A DNA stretch of 64,000 nucleotides from Phoronis australis (taxonomy: Eukaryota > Phoronida > Phoronidae), in NCBI GenBank assembly GCA_002633005.1, contig NMRA01000240.1:220415-284414 (forward strand). Direction: 5' to 3'. The notes beneath the pieces were generated by a model. It saw nothing but the letters and a program-made list of their open reading frames with translations, was not told the DNA's origin and made no database searches. Of the stretch, positions 1 to 13,600 are shown piece by piece; position 1 is the stretch's first letter; every line of letters starts with the position of its first letter. The translations under genes were made by a program, and so were the position numbers.

Positions 1-1546
1 GGAAGTTTGTGGGTTTTCATGTTTTGAATTATCTCGCCCACCTTTCTTGTGTTCAGTATAAATATTCTGTTAGCTACTCTAGAATTCATATTGCTTGGAG
101 AGAGGCTGCTGCTTGCTTCAAAAATATCACAGATACCCAGCGTTGGTAAGAGACAACTTTGTTTCTTGATGTTTTACTATAAACTTTGACTTTAGAAACA
201 ACTATTCTCAGTTCTTTGATTATTTGATTAACTCATAGAAAGTGTTGTAATAGAAATTGTTGTAACTACAAGTTTCTGCTAACTATTGTTTGCCAAATTG
301 TGAGTTGATATAATATTATTAGATATGCAATTTTCTGTATTTTAGTATGGTGTATTTGCTACTTTAATTTGTATTAGATATTGTATTATCTTTATTAATT
401 GTTTCAGGTTTAACCGTATCGTTTCGTATCGTAAGATAGTAGATCGTATCTTATCGTATCGTATCTTATCGTATCATATCATAAATAAAGTTTTATGAGC
501 CAATGTTACGGTATTATTATTATACGCGTGTAAACCGCTGGGTCAACAACAACAACAAGAGAGACATCTAATGTGCGTGCGACTGTACGCTACATATATG
601 TTGATTGCTGTCTTGCTATTTTGCATGTTTATAAGCAAATTTAGCGGTTTATGTATTTAATCGAACCCCTGGCCGGGCTGGGCATGTCCTGGGCAAGACA
701 GAGTTGACGAACACAAGTGAGCGAAACGCTGCAAGATGCCAAAATGTCCTTTTCGGTTATTTTTTCTCTACACATCGTCACAATTTCAGCCAGAAACAAC
801 ATGACCTGCAACAAGCAGTGCAGATGAACGATAGCAGAATGCTCGATTGAAGTCGAACTTGCGCATTCGCATTTACATTTGCACATCGGATATTGAAAAT
901 TTCTTCCTTCGACGAACTTGAATGCGACGTATGAACGTACCCAGCACCAATGTGTAATGTCTACTAACACTCAAGTTTCTTGTACAATCTTGTGCTGTAT
1001 CCGTCTATCTTTGATTTTCTGCCTGAAACTGAAGAACGTAGCATGGACCAATACTAAGTTTTCAGTGTGTTATGTCAGTGAGTGGTCTCAGATTTGGAAG
1101 TCAGTTCCATGATTACAGTAGTTAACTTAAAGTGAAACGTTTAGAAAAAGTTGCACATGGCCAGATGTTGCTCGGGTTAACATTAAGTGCTCATTTTAGT
1201 ATTTCCGTACAATAAGATTTAATTTTGGTGTGGTCAATACAAACAAAAACTATGTAGATTATAATGCTATTGAATTGCTACTTTTTACCATTTAAATGGG
1301 ATCGGATGCCTCAAGTTCGTTTTTGGATGGAACTCTCCCCCTGCACAAGCAGAATGATTCGTTGATGCAGTTACCAACAAGAACACGCGGCGCTGTCTCA
1401 TGACGTTTTAAGAACAATCCTGTTAATAAATAACGTCGATGTAATTGCTAACCATTTGATACCCGTCTTATTGACTTTCAAATTTTCATACATGAGTTCA
1501 CAGTCAAATTGTTTTTGTAATACATGGTGATATTTTGTAATTTCAG
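1..1546. other. Upstream intron or intergenic sequence, no gene recognised
   Basis: I see no convincing coding exon here. The short open frames lack cysteine modules or other recognisable content. The stretch presumably belongs to the intron before the first visible exon of gene 1, because that exon begins in phase 1 and so needs coding sequence further upstream. The only clear structure is a pentamer microsatellite at 414-484. Confidence 0.5.
414..484. repeat. TATCG-type pentamer microsatellite
   Basis: Repeated CGTATC/TTATC words in a degenerate pentanucleotide array of about 70 bp, ending next to ATAAATAAAG. A simple repeat without further signal. Confidence 0.8.
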
Positions 1547-1678
1547 TTGACGATACTGTTCCATGTCTAGGCGGTGGCAAAAAGTGTTTTACAAATGCTG
1601 GCTGTTTTGTCGACGAGAATGGTAAACGAGAATGCAAGTGTAAGAAGAATTATCTAAGGAGTGGAAACAAGTGTATAG
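1547..1678 (+). CDS. Gene 1 exon: EB/EGF-like module 1
   Basis: Acceptor TTTTGTAATTTCAG, donor G|GTACAA, phase 1-1. The exon encodes about 44 residues starting DDTVPCLGGGKKC, with six cysteines and ECKCKKNY before a final NKCIG. The GGG-x-K-C opening and the C-x-C followed by a Tyr-containing loop fit an EB module. It is the most upstream coding sequence visible. Confidence 0.75.
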
Positions 1679-4600
1679 GTACAATCTAAGTGATTGCTTA
1701 GTAATCTTACTGTCACACGTCGTGTCGAAGCAGATATATATTCGAATTGCATTTATTATACCGCTGTCATGTGGCAATATACAGTGTACCAAGGTTTCAG
1801 AAGGCAAATCGAACGGCAATATTTTGTCGGAATCTATTTTGTTGAGTAAATGAAAAGGTAAGTAGTAGAATAATGTCTTTTATTAAGATGACAGAATTGA
1901 GTACCCTAGCTTCAACAGACAGGGATGATTAAGACATTCCTTACTAGTTGTTTGGAACCTGGCATTACGTGATAGGGCCAGGAAACTACATGTACTGTAT
2001 GACCCATGTGATGAAGGTTCAAGCAATCACGTTCGACTGACCAGTGATCCTCTTAGACGTTGAAACAAGAAACATTGCTTAAATTGGAAGATAAATCAGC
2101 AACAAATTTAAGTAACTACGATGCAAAATGTGATTTAAGAAATGGGAAAGAGTAAATTCTGGAAATGGAGGTACAAAGGTACACGTGATTGTGTTTGCGC
2201 TAACCAAAGGCAGATTGAGAAGGCTTGAATGAAAATGTCTGTACAAGCTGTTTCAGTTTGATGGATATTACTGTGCAGCTCCATTAACCGAAAATTGTAA
2301 CAAAAATTGTAACAGTAGATTTTTAAACAAACTGTCACAACTGAAGGATGGCTACAATTTGAGTAATTGTGACAGTTCATGGTCTTGCAACGCTACCATT
2401 GTTATTTTCAGACTCGGCTGTTGTTACGTCACGTGACTATTTGAATGTCCCAATGTAGGTCTACTGTATTCATGTTCTAAGATACTCTGATACATGCTTC
2501 ATTTTACCTATTTAATTGTATCTCAGCTTCAAGACGTATTACGTGTACAGACAATGCTGTATGTGCCTCGTTACCAGAAAGCGAATGCATCAGTAACAAG
2601 TGCACATGTAGAAAGGGGTGGGTGATGATAGAAGGAGAGTGCCGAGGTAAGTCTTCTATATGCTCCTGCTTATATAAGCGTCCAGTCGGAGATAATTCTG
2701 CAATGTAGTATGTCAAGGCTATACTAGCATGTGAGTTGTTTGCGGTGGTCCACGAAAGTATGATATTTATAGAAGTTGTATTGAACCTTTATTTCAGAGA
2801 CACGTCGCCACATTGACATGTAACTTGTCAGTCAATAAATATATACGAATAGGATATTAAGCTGCGAGTAAAATAGTCATCTAGCAAAATTCACATCAAT
2901 TTTGCCTGTCGAAACGTAATTTGCATTTGGTAGAAACGATGCCCAATGACACAAAGATAGTGCATATATGGGGAAGTAGTACTTTGAAACGATGGTGATG
3001 GGAATTTAGAAATCAGAGTGTTGCGGTCAAGGTGCATGTCTGGATTGGAAGGTATCGCAGTTTTGCCTCACCTCTTGTTTGGATTGAGTTAGTCAAAACA
3101 TAAACTCGTTGGTCCGTATGCTCCTATAAATATACACAATGAAAGTGAAGAGAGCGTGAGAATACAATTTACCTCCAGGGTTTTTGATTTTTGTTTGCGC
3201 CAGAAGTATATGAATTTTGCAACCCACGACGGTCATTACACAACAGAAAATGCGCACAAGCGGGACAAATACTCACTCAAATACCTGGTAACAGGACCAA
3301 ATACCTGTCCCGGTGGACTCCCATTGGAATTTGGTCCTGGATTGATCACCGGATATGGATCATTTCTCCTCTTTTGTGGACTTTGAGTGCCTTTTAATGA
3401 TTTTTACCACGCAATTCGTCGGATTAAGGGCGTGGTAGCAGAAATTTAGAGCCACTGTTCAATCATTAATGTTTGTGCAAACTAGTCCAAACACAATGTG
3501 ACAAGTTCACCTACTTAAACTTGGCGCAGCCTCGGAAGTCTTAAGAAACAAATCAAATCACAAATTAAATGAACTCATTGTAGTGGTTAGTCCTTTGAAA
3601 TCTGATCATGCAATACACTTTTTGACATTCAAACTTTCCTACCTAAGTCCATATTGAAATTGTGTTCTAATAAGCGATATTATGGGATTCGAACCATAAC
3701 CGTTTCTGTTCGGTAAAAAAGAAATTGCATTTGTATGTTACGGCACACGTAATCTCCCGCTCGACAAATAAAACACTGCAAGGACGTTTTGGATATTGCA
3801 GTGAACATTTCGTTCTTGAGTTTTGGCAGATTTGGCGCTTGTCAACCCAGTTGTCTCCTTTTTTCATTCCCGAATGGTGGCTGCTCATAGCTTTCTGAAG
3901 TAAAAAATGTGTTTCATGTTATTTGTGACGGCAACAGTCGAAAATCCCGCACGAAAACATGAGTGTCGGCTTACTCTGCACTTGTATTTCAAATATATGC
4001 TCGTAAAAACTGACGACGAAAGAAAACGCCGTTCGTAGGGAAAATGTATGTACCAGTGAGCCCAATTATTTAATCCTCTTCTTTCTTTTCCCACTCGTAT
4101 TTTCAGAGATCACCGGATCGATAGTGGCCGGAGACATCGTCTTGTTAGTGCCTACAGTAGTACAATTCAGTATTACCGAGTTCTTGAAATTGACACTCGC
4201 TTACCATCTAAACTCCACCAGAGCCTTTCATGCTAATCAATGCTTTTTTCTCATAGTTTTGAAAGCCAAATAATGGCCTGGTTCTCACCTCATACAAGCA
4301 GAAAGCACAGGTGCTCTCAACGTGACAGTGCGGGTGACCTATTTTTTCATATCTACTTGACGTACCCAGTGCCGCAGCAAACTAAACGTTTTTATTTGAT
4401 GCAAAATCAGTTACTGCGTACGCAACCATCATCATGTAATATATGACTTACAACAAAAACAAAGTGAGACAGCGACTGATGTTTGTTGAGTCGCCATGTT
4501 TGTTCTAACTCCACAGCTAACCGTTAGGTGGTTGCAATACACAATAGAACATCGGCCATAATATGAATTACCTCTCAACGTTCAAAACATACTGAACCTC

Positions 4601-7600
4601 TCAACATAAACATAGAGTCCATAATACAGATGAGAATCCAGTCCGTTTGCTAGGAAGTTTAGTTATCCAAGAGATGGTCTAGCATAATGCAAGTGTCTTA
4701 TTCGATTGATTTATTCGGGTTAAATGTCACCTTCGTCCTGAGGTCCTCCTCGCGTCACTGATTTTTCCCAGGGTGGAAATGATAGCCACAAACATAGCAT
4801 ACTCGTATTTCGTGCCAAGAACACCTCAATTTCGGTACTGGTTCGTGGAAACAAATGACTAGTGCTTTGAATGCACACATTCAAAAAACCACTAATTAAA
4901 GAGACTTTGTGAATTAAACAATAGTCATTTTCTCAGTGATTTTTTTCCCAAACTCAATATTGATAACAGAAAAAGTGAAATTTTATAACTGGGATGTTGG
5001 TTGTTTTCACTGGGGGTAAAATATAGTGTCACCACGGTCGTAGCTTTTACGCCAACCTCCGCGGCCGCAACGACCATTTCACGCATGGTGTCATCATCGG
5101 CAAGGCAGTAACAGTCATATTTAATTTTTAATTTATATATTTGTGTATAATAATTGTATATAGATTCCTTTGTATTCACTTAACCCAGATGTAATGCCTC
5201 TCGGCGCTCTCTGGGCTATGTATATCCAGTGTATTGAAGATTTCGTAATAAACATTAAAATGGGTCACTGAGTGCACAAAATTTGGCATTTAGATTTTTC
5301 AAGTAGCCTGCTTCACAAAGGCGACTATTTTATAATTATTATTATCAACACATTTTTTAAGATATCAAATCGTGTAAAGTCAAAACATTTCACAGAGTTT
5401 GTGTTAGTGAATAAGATATTGAGGACATCATAGGGCGTCAAGGGACCAGAATTAAATTCATCATCACTACAGCACAGAATCTCAAATCTTGGCAATGCGA
5501 AGTATTGGTCAAAATAGAAATTCGCTGGGCACAAAGTATGAACACTGTAGGTTTCTATGAAAGTAGTCACCCAATAGCAGATCTTTCGCAAGCAAATTCA
5601 CCAATACAAATACTGCATAATGACTCAAGACTGTAAGTATAATACCATGCTGAGCGTCTACATGTATAACAAGTAACAAATACGAAAGTTATATTCAAAC
5701 ATGAGACTAATTGGTGAGTATGACATAGAATACTAATCAAACAGAACAAAAGAAATAATAATACACAGCAGGGCAAGGGTACTGCAAAAGAAGGAACACA
5801 TGTACTACCTACCGAATGGTAGACGAGGTCCTAACCAGTTGACCAAAATGCAGTGAAGACTAGGTATTGTAAAGCAAGGTGAAAACTCATGTCTACAATT
5901 ATCAAGATGATAAACATCCAAATTCAACGATTGTCATGTGTAGGTTGAAAGTACTCCAGTGATCATTAGGCTGGTGATTAAATGAAGAAATGAATAAGTA
6001 CATAGAAATTCTGTCTTTTAAACAGGTTAAGAAACCTTGATTTAGTCAGAAACCAACAACCACATCTGCCAAATGATCATCCATAAACCATTAAGTTATG
6101 TTTAAGTATTATGTTAATGCACCACTGAAGAAAGGAACTCCAGACTTTTATAGTTAATATATTTTCACATATGTTTGGAATTGTAAGTAACGGTAATCTT
6201 GCATAATACTGACTGAGATAACAAATTTCGGTGAGATAGAACCAAAACGAAATAATTGACATTACGAATTAGTTATTTTTAAATATATCAACTAGTACGC
6301 GAAGGGTTGCATTGATGGTTGTTGTTTTAGTTTTATTTTTCTCATTTTGACTACATTCTTGCTCTTAGAATTGAGAAATTATGTGTCCAACTTATCTGAT
6401 ATCCAAACTTATCTTATATAGTATGAAGGATCTGGAAACCGACCCATTGACCTCTGCGATTGGTTTTACAGACGAAAAGGTCTCCCCTGCCCATTGTTAC
6501 CTAGGTGGCATGTGGTGTAGCGCTCTCAACTCGTATTGCTTAAAAGGCATGGATATATGTAGCTGCTTAGATGGCCAATTTATGTTCAGAAGAGCTTGCA
6601 TACGTAAGTTTGCAAACACTTTATTTTTACTGCTATATGCCAACTAGATTGTCGTTCATTTTCACTGAAAATCTGCTGTCGTGTAATAAAAGTTTCTGAA
6701 CTTGTCCTGATCTTTATGTTACATTTTGTGATAACTCAGTGTAAGAGTTTTGAGCATTACAATTCACCATGAGTAAATGTTTTTAAAGTCCATCGCCATA
6801 GCACTGTTGCGGGTGTAGTGTGATGCAAAAAACTGAAATTCTTTCAGAATCCACTCTGCGTCGTGGCGCTCCTACTAAGTCGGATAGGCGCTCGTTCCAA
6901 GAGAACTTGAAACAAATCACAAATTTCAGTAAATTTTCAGATAAAACTTAAATTTGCTCCGTTTCAGGAAAGAAAGTTTGGATTAAGTTTTTACTTAAGT
7001 TTTGACTAACTTACCACATGTAGAAGTTTCAAAATTTGGAGGTCGAGGCAAGTTTTAGACTTAAGTCAGTTTCTTTGAACGGGAGCCAAGTCTGCGCACC
7101 AATCCTGCCCAAGGTCGGAGATAACCCTTCGTATTTCGATCGCTCTTGGTTTAGTTAAAGGACAAAGAATGTTTTTGTTGCAAGTACGAACAACCATTTG
7201 ACGACTGCTATTGCCACCAACTTTCGACTTTGTTGCAGAACAGCTCGAATCGAATCTGTATATTATAATGCTAGTGTTTGCAAGAACTAGTCCGTGTTGG
7301 CCTCAGTCAACCCCAGCCTGCTGAAGACCAGTGTCAGGATAAATGTTGATTACGTACTAAGTACAGTTAGTTCCATTCAAGTTGCTACTTAAAAAAACAT
7401 GGGACTAAACTTGTTAACTTGAACGTTTGATATCTATATATTTTTAGATATTGTTTCCCGGTTTTGCTGTGGGGTCACTGTACTATGAAGATTCTAGAAA
7501 TTTCTGAAATCTGATCATAAGAAAAAACGATAAGATTAGATAAGAGGATTGGTTTTAGCCAATCGTTAAGTAAGTGCATTAATATGATTTTGGCAGAACT

Positions 7601-10600
7601 TTGGACAATAGCCAGGTGGAATTGCTTTAGTGTACTGAAGAAATAGTACATCAGAGCCATATCGTGGACAATTCTGAAGAGGATCTTGGCAAGGGAAAGT
7701 ATGAACGAACAGGAAGTTAACTAAGAGCTTGTCACTTCCATCGTCGGTTGTAAGATACTGCTAACATATGTTACGTCACGAGCGACTGTGACCATTAGAA
7801 GAATCGTAGGTAGTGAGATACTGTCTACAGATGCTGCGTCAGGACGGACTGTGACCATCCAGCCAGTGTAGTGTATCGTGAGTAGAATGATTCCACAAGT
7901 TTTGCGTTGTGTCACGAAGGACTGTGATCGGCAAGAGTAATCGTGGGTAACAAACGTAGTGTATCGTGAAAAGAGTGATAATACAAATTTGTATTGCGTC
8001 ACTAGAGGCTCTGACCAGCAAGAGTAATCATGGGCAGTCGGGTACTACCTATGGATGTACGTGTTGCGTCACGAAGGACTGAGACTAGCAACAGGAATGG
8101 TGTGCAGTCGGATACTGCCTAGACGTGTCGTTGCGTTACGAGGGACTGTGCCAGCGTAGTGTATCCGGTGAGCAGAGCGGTACTACAGATTTGTGTTTCG
8201 TCACGAAAAACTGTGACCAGCAAGTACACTGCCACCGTACAGAGTGTTTCATTACGAAGATCAACCAAAAGGACTGTCAACAAACGAGTGTCGAGTTCTG
8301 CTGCTTGGATAGCAGATACGACGTTCGATAATTTATGGTTCGTAATTGGTGGAGAGTAGCCTTGTAGAGGGCTAGCATAGTTACTCATCTCCGTGTTTAG
8401 TTTACTTAATTAACAACAGGTTTCACTAGCATTAGTTATTGACCATTAAATGTTAAATAAATTTTTTGGTTTAACCATTCTCTTTCCATCCACGCACAAG
8501 CTCAAAGAATAGCTAACTTACTAAACCCACAATCAACATTTGATAATCTGCTTGTTTAAGAAATGAGTTCAACGTTAAAGCCGAAATTATAACTCTTTTC
8601 TTAAAAGGCATAATAGACAGTGAGTCTTAATTGAGACCAATTTACTCTTACTCATTGGTTAAAAATGAACTCTGAAAGTAAATCTGATTTACTTTTTGAT
8701 CACCTAAGGAATTTCTGGCAAATCACATGAGACACTCGTCAGTGGCGGGATGGTCGGCAACACAACTCAGTTTTTGATCAGACGGCGACTCAATTTGTTG
8801 GAAACGATACAAACACTGTTACCGGGACCCTAAATCCAATGTTTGAGTTCTTGTAACCCTATTTCAAAGTCAAGAGATTGAGTCCTCAGTAGTAGCTTTT
8901 ATAACAGGTGATCAGAGATGATAGCAAGAACGGATTGGTCGTGAGGGTGAAATATGGAAACGTCTCTTATAGGGGTTTGCAAGCCATGATGTGTTTTAAT
9001 GACTGGGTTACTCACGAAAATGACACACAAACATTTATTGTATACATGTACTTCTTAACCACTTCACTGTACAGCGACATCATGGGTGGTTCACTTGGCA
9101 ACATGGATTGATCGACCAATACAGTTTTATTTCTTTGGTCGGACGGCCAGAATTAACTGTGGTTCAGAAACAAAGCATAACTGGGCCGCTAGATCCAAGG
9201 TTTCGCTCTTTGCCGGCAACCTAATGCGACAGCGTTAGGTTCCATCTCTAGTTCTATCAGTTAATAACTCTACAAGCTTTTGATTTTTAATAATTACTTT
9301 TATACACAGTGTTGAATGTAGTGCCGACGACACGCTTATATTAATGGTATTGGTGAAAACTCCGCTAATAGTTATTTGGTACTCAGCTGATCACGTGCCA
9401 CGAGCTGACACAATTGTGAATATGAGCAGTAATCTATGCGAATAAATGTACCTTCTTATAAGAAGTTAACGAAATCGAAGATAAAGATAACGAACGCTTT
9501 CCTGACAGACGCCGTTGATCAGCTGTCGAAAATCGTAGTGCTTAAGACACCGACACACTTGTGGGTGGAGGCCACGTGGCAAATTTCTGCGGTGATGTTT
9601 TGGTGATTTTGACCAATCTTCGTTCCGCCACTTGCTAATGCATCATTGGAGTTCCACTTGAGTGATAAATGGAGGACTCAACTGAAAACTCACACTCTCT
9701 GGGTCACATAGTGTGCAGTATGATTCTTGGCAGCTGGTCTTTCCCTACAAGTGTTGTGAAACTCGCTTAAAGTGTACGACACTCTTTATTTCTCTGCAGC
9801 AGACTTTTTCAAATTTTGCTCCAAACTCTTGAGAGTTATCGAGGGTAACTGTGCATTATTTTGTTTCAGATAATTGGATGGGAAAGTCGTTTTAGTTTCT
9901 GTAGGCCAAAACCGTGTTTTGTATCCTTTTAAACGTGTTTGACATCAAAGTGACATCAACGAGAATCCAGTTGATAATGAAGAATTGCATAACAAACCGT
10001 GGTTTACTAAATGCTTTGACTCGCATTCACGAAAAAAATACGTTGGTATATTCCATGTGTATTCAGTGATTGAATTGAGGATACGGAACTGTAATCGTAA
10101 AATGTGAATTTCGACTGTTATTTCCATGTTGTGCTTGCTCGAATATTTGCTTTCTGTAGTGTTGTGGCTACTCACTGTGTAGCGCAGGAGTAGTGGTATC
10201 CAAGATGGCAAATAGTAGTAGTAGTTCACTGTTAGTTCAATCTGGTATTTTAATCGGTCTATTAAGTAAATAAAACAGTACAATCTGGCGACGAGGATAC
10301 GGAACTTTTCTGTTTAGTGGTTTGAGTTTGTTGTATGGTGGTTATTGATGGACGATGGCTGCACTGAACATTGAGTTAAATCCGTTGCCTCAATTCGACG
10401 TGTCCGGGGAGGCATCCGCCGTTGGCTCTCGTTGGAAACGATGGAGGAAGGCGTTCACCTTCTTTGTTGAAGGAAAATGTGTTACAAACGTAAACCAAAA
10501 ACGGTCTTTGTTGTTGCATATGGCTGACATGGATGTACAGGACATCTTCGAAGGACTCCCTGAGGTAGCACCGGCCGAAGGGGAAGAGGACACTGTTTAT

Positions 10601-13600
10601 ACAGCAGCCCTGCGTAGACTAGATTCCTACTTTTTGCCAAAACTGAACGCTCCGTATGAGCGCTACGTTTTTCGTACGATGAAACAAGGTTCGGAGAACA
10701 TTGATCAGTATGCTGCAAGGCTAAAGCGACAAGCTTTAAATTGCGAATTTGGTTCAGAAGCGGAAAGGGATGAACGAATTCGAGATCAGGTAATAGATTG
10801 TTGCAAATCAAGTCAGTTGAAGCGAAAACTGCTACAACAAGGTCACACCTTAACATTGAGTGAATTATTAGACATAGCCAGAGCCCTGGAGGCGGTAAAC
10901 GAGCAAACCAAACTGATGGAAAAACCATCTAGTCAGTCTGAAGGTTTTTCGGGTGAACAATAAACCTCAAAAACCAAAAGGGACGTGTTTTAGATGTGGT
11001 CAATTGGGGCATTATGTCAAGGACGCGTCATAACCTGCTCGTGACGCAGTGTGTGACAAATGCAATTTGAAGGGCCACTTTTCTAACGTATGTCGCACTA
11101 AAAATGTGAAACGTGACAAAGGAAAATCTCAGGATCATTCAAGGGGCGCGAAACCAAAAAAGAGTAGTCGTTCTAAGCTCGGGAACGTGGATTTCTGTGC
11201 CGAGAAATCTGACGAGTCTGACTATACATTTTCTGTTGGAATTGATGAAATGGACATGGAAGCTACCATTCACTTTAATGTAGGGGGTGTATTAGTCCCT
11301 ATGTTAATCGACTCTGGATATACCGCGAATATTGTCGGCAGTAAAACATGGTCTTACTTGAAAAACAGAGGATAAAGTGCGTAACCTCGGAAAGCACCAA
11401 ACGACTGTACCCATAGGTGCATCTAACCCGCTAAATTTACTGGGACGCTTTACGGCAACAGTGGAGATTGGTGATCGCGCGGTAGAAGCGGAATTCATTG
11501 TGACCAGAGGAGAGGGACGTTCCTTCATGAGTCGGGAAACTGCAATGAAGTTAGGGGTGTTGAAAATCGGCGTTAATGTGAATGCGATTAATGGTGACGG
11601 AAAACTGACCAAGGAGGATATAAAAGTTCAATACAGTGATGCTTGCCATGGTATTAGGAAATTACGTGGCTATAAAGCCGAAATTCACATTGATAAATCA
11701 GTCAAACCCATTGCACAAACCCCAACGCCGCATTCCGTTTGCCATTAGACGCAAATTGGATGCAAAACTCGCGGAATTGTTAGAAGCAAACATAATCGAA
11801 CCAGTTGACGGTCCTACCCCATGGGTATCGCCCCTTGTTGTTATTCCGAAACAGTCTGGTGGTGAGATCCGTGTTTGCATCGACATGCGTATGGCGAACA
11901 CAGCTGTTGTCAGAACACGATATCCGATACCCACAGTCGATGAGGTCATTCACCGTATGAATGGCAGCACGATATTTAGCAAATTGGATTTGAAGAGTGG
12001 GTTCCATCAAATCGAATTGGCAGAGAAATCGAGGGAGATAACGACATTCTCCTGTCACAAAGGAACTTTTCGTTATAAGCGGTTGATTATGGGGATAAGT
12101 TCCGCCCCGGAATTATTCCAACATCCAACAGTCATTAGCTGGCTGTGACGGAGTGGAAAATATGTCTGATGACTTAAGTGTACATGGCAACGGTCAAGCT
12201 GAACACGATGCGCGGTTACATAAGGTTATGCAGAAACTGGTGGAAAAAGGACTCCCAATAAATATTGACAAGTGTTTAATCGGTGCCAGTGAAGTCGAGT
12301 ATGTTGGCCACAGGATGAATTCGCGTGGAATCAGTCCCACTGCATTTCGTGTAGAAAGCATAAAACGCGCAAGGAAACCTGAATCAGCTTCAGAAGTCCG
12401 TAGTTTTCTCCGACTAGTGACATTTTCTGCACCATTTATTCCAAATCTAGCTACTATTGCTGAACCCCTGCGCAAACTGACACGCCACGGAGAAAAATTT
12501 AATTTGGGGTCGTAAACAAGACGAGGCGTTCAACAAGCTGAAAAATGCCTTATGTGACGCAAAAACATTGGCATATTTTGTACCGGGAGCCAAAACGGAA
12601 GTAATAGTTGATGCCAGTCCTATCGGACTTGGAGCAATTTTGTCACAGACTTTCAACGGACAGAAACGGGTGATTTGTTATGGTAGTCGTAGTCTATCTC
12701 GCGTTTAGCGGAAGTATTCACAGACGGAGAAGTAGGCGCTCGGTATTGTGTGGGCGTGCGAGCGTTTTCATGGATTCTTGTATGGGACTCATTTTGAAAT
12801 TGTGACTGATCATAATTAAGCCTTTGATCCACATTTATTCGCCAAAGTCGAAACCGTCAGCGTGTATAGAGCGATGGGCATTGCGTCTACAACCCTATTA
12901 TTTTTCAGTTCGGCATATACCCGGAAGGGAAATGGCCGCGGATGCTTTGTTGAGACTGATGGGTGATGATGCCTGTAAAGTCAGTGATGATGAAGACGAA
13001 TATGTGCGATGGATTGCGCGCGAAGCCACACCAAACGTTTTGTCAACGAGAGACATTGAGCGTGAATCCGCACGAGATAAAGAACTTGAAACTGTTCGTG
13101 GCTGTATTTTGGAGGATCGATTGGATCAGTGCCCAATTGCATATAAGCATGCCAGAAACGAACTGTGCGTCGTTGGAAAACTAGTTTTAAGAGGGTGCCG
13201 CATTGTTATTCCGCACAGTTTGAGAAACCAGGTCGCACAATTAGCTCATGAAGGGTACCCCGGAATAGTTAGAACGACTGAGGAGCGTGCACGATCGAAA
13301 GTTTGGTGGCCGGGAATGCACCGGGACATGGAGAAAGTGGTGCTTAAATGTCGTGGTTGCCAAATGGTAGCGCAACCATCTAGTCCGGAACCCATGAAAC
13401 GCAACAGTTTGCCAACATCACCGTGGCAACACACAGCAGCAGACTTACTGGTCCCGATGCCAAGCGGGGAGTACATCCTCGCAATTGTCGATTATTATAG
13501 TCGATATTATGAAATCGACATTTTGAAGTCGATAACGTCGGAAAGTGTTATCAAAAGTTTTGAGAAGGTGTTTTCAATGTTTGGTTACCCGGTGTCGGTA

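Noticed and set aside
4107-4300. Exon-like open frame after a TTTTCAG acceptor
   Set aside because: No cysteine module, no clear donor in phase 1, and no resemblance to the neighbouring exons.
9945-10283. 112-codon minus-strand frame overlapping the 5' LTR
   Set aside because: It runs antisense through the LTR and has no domain.
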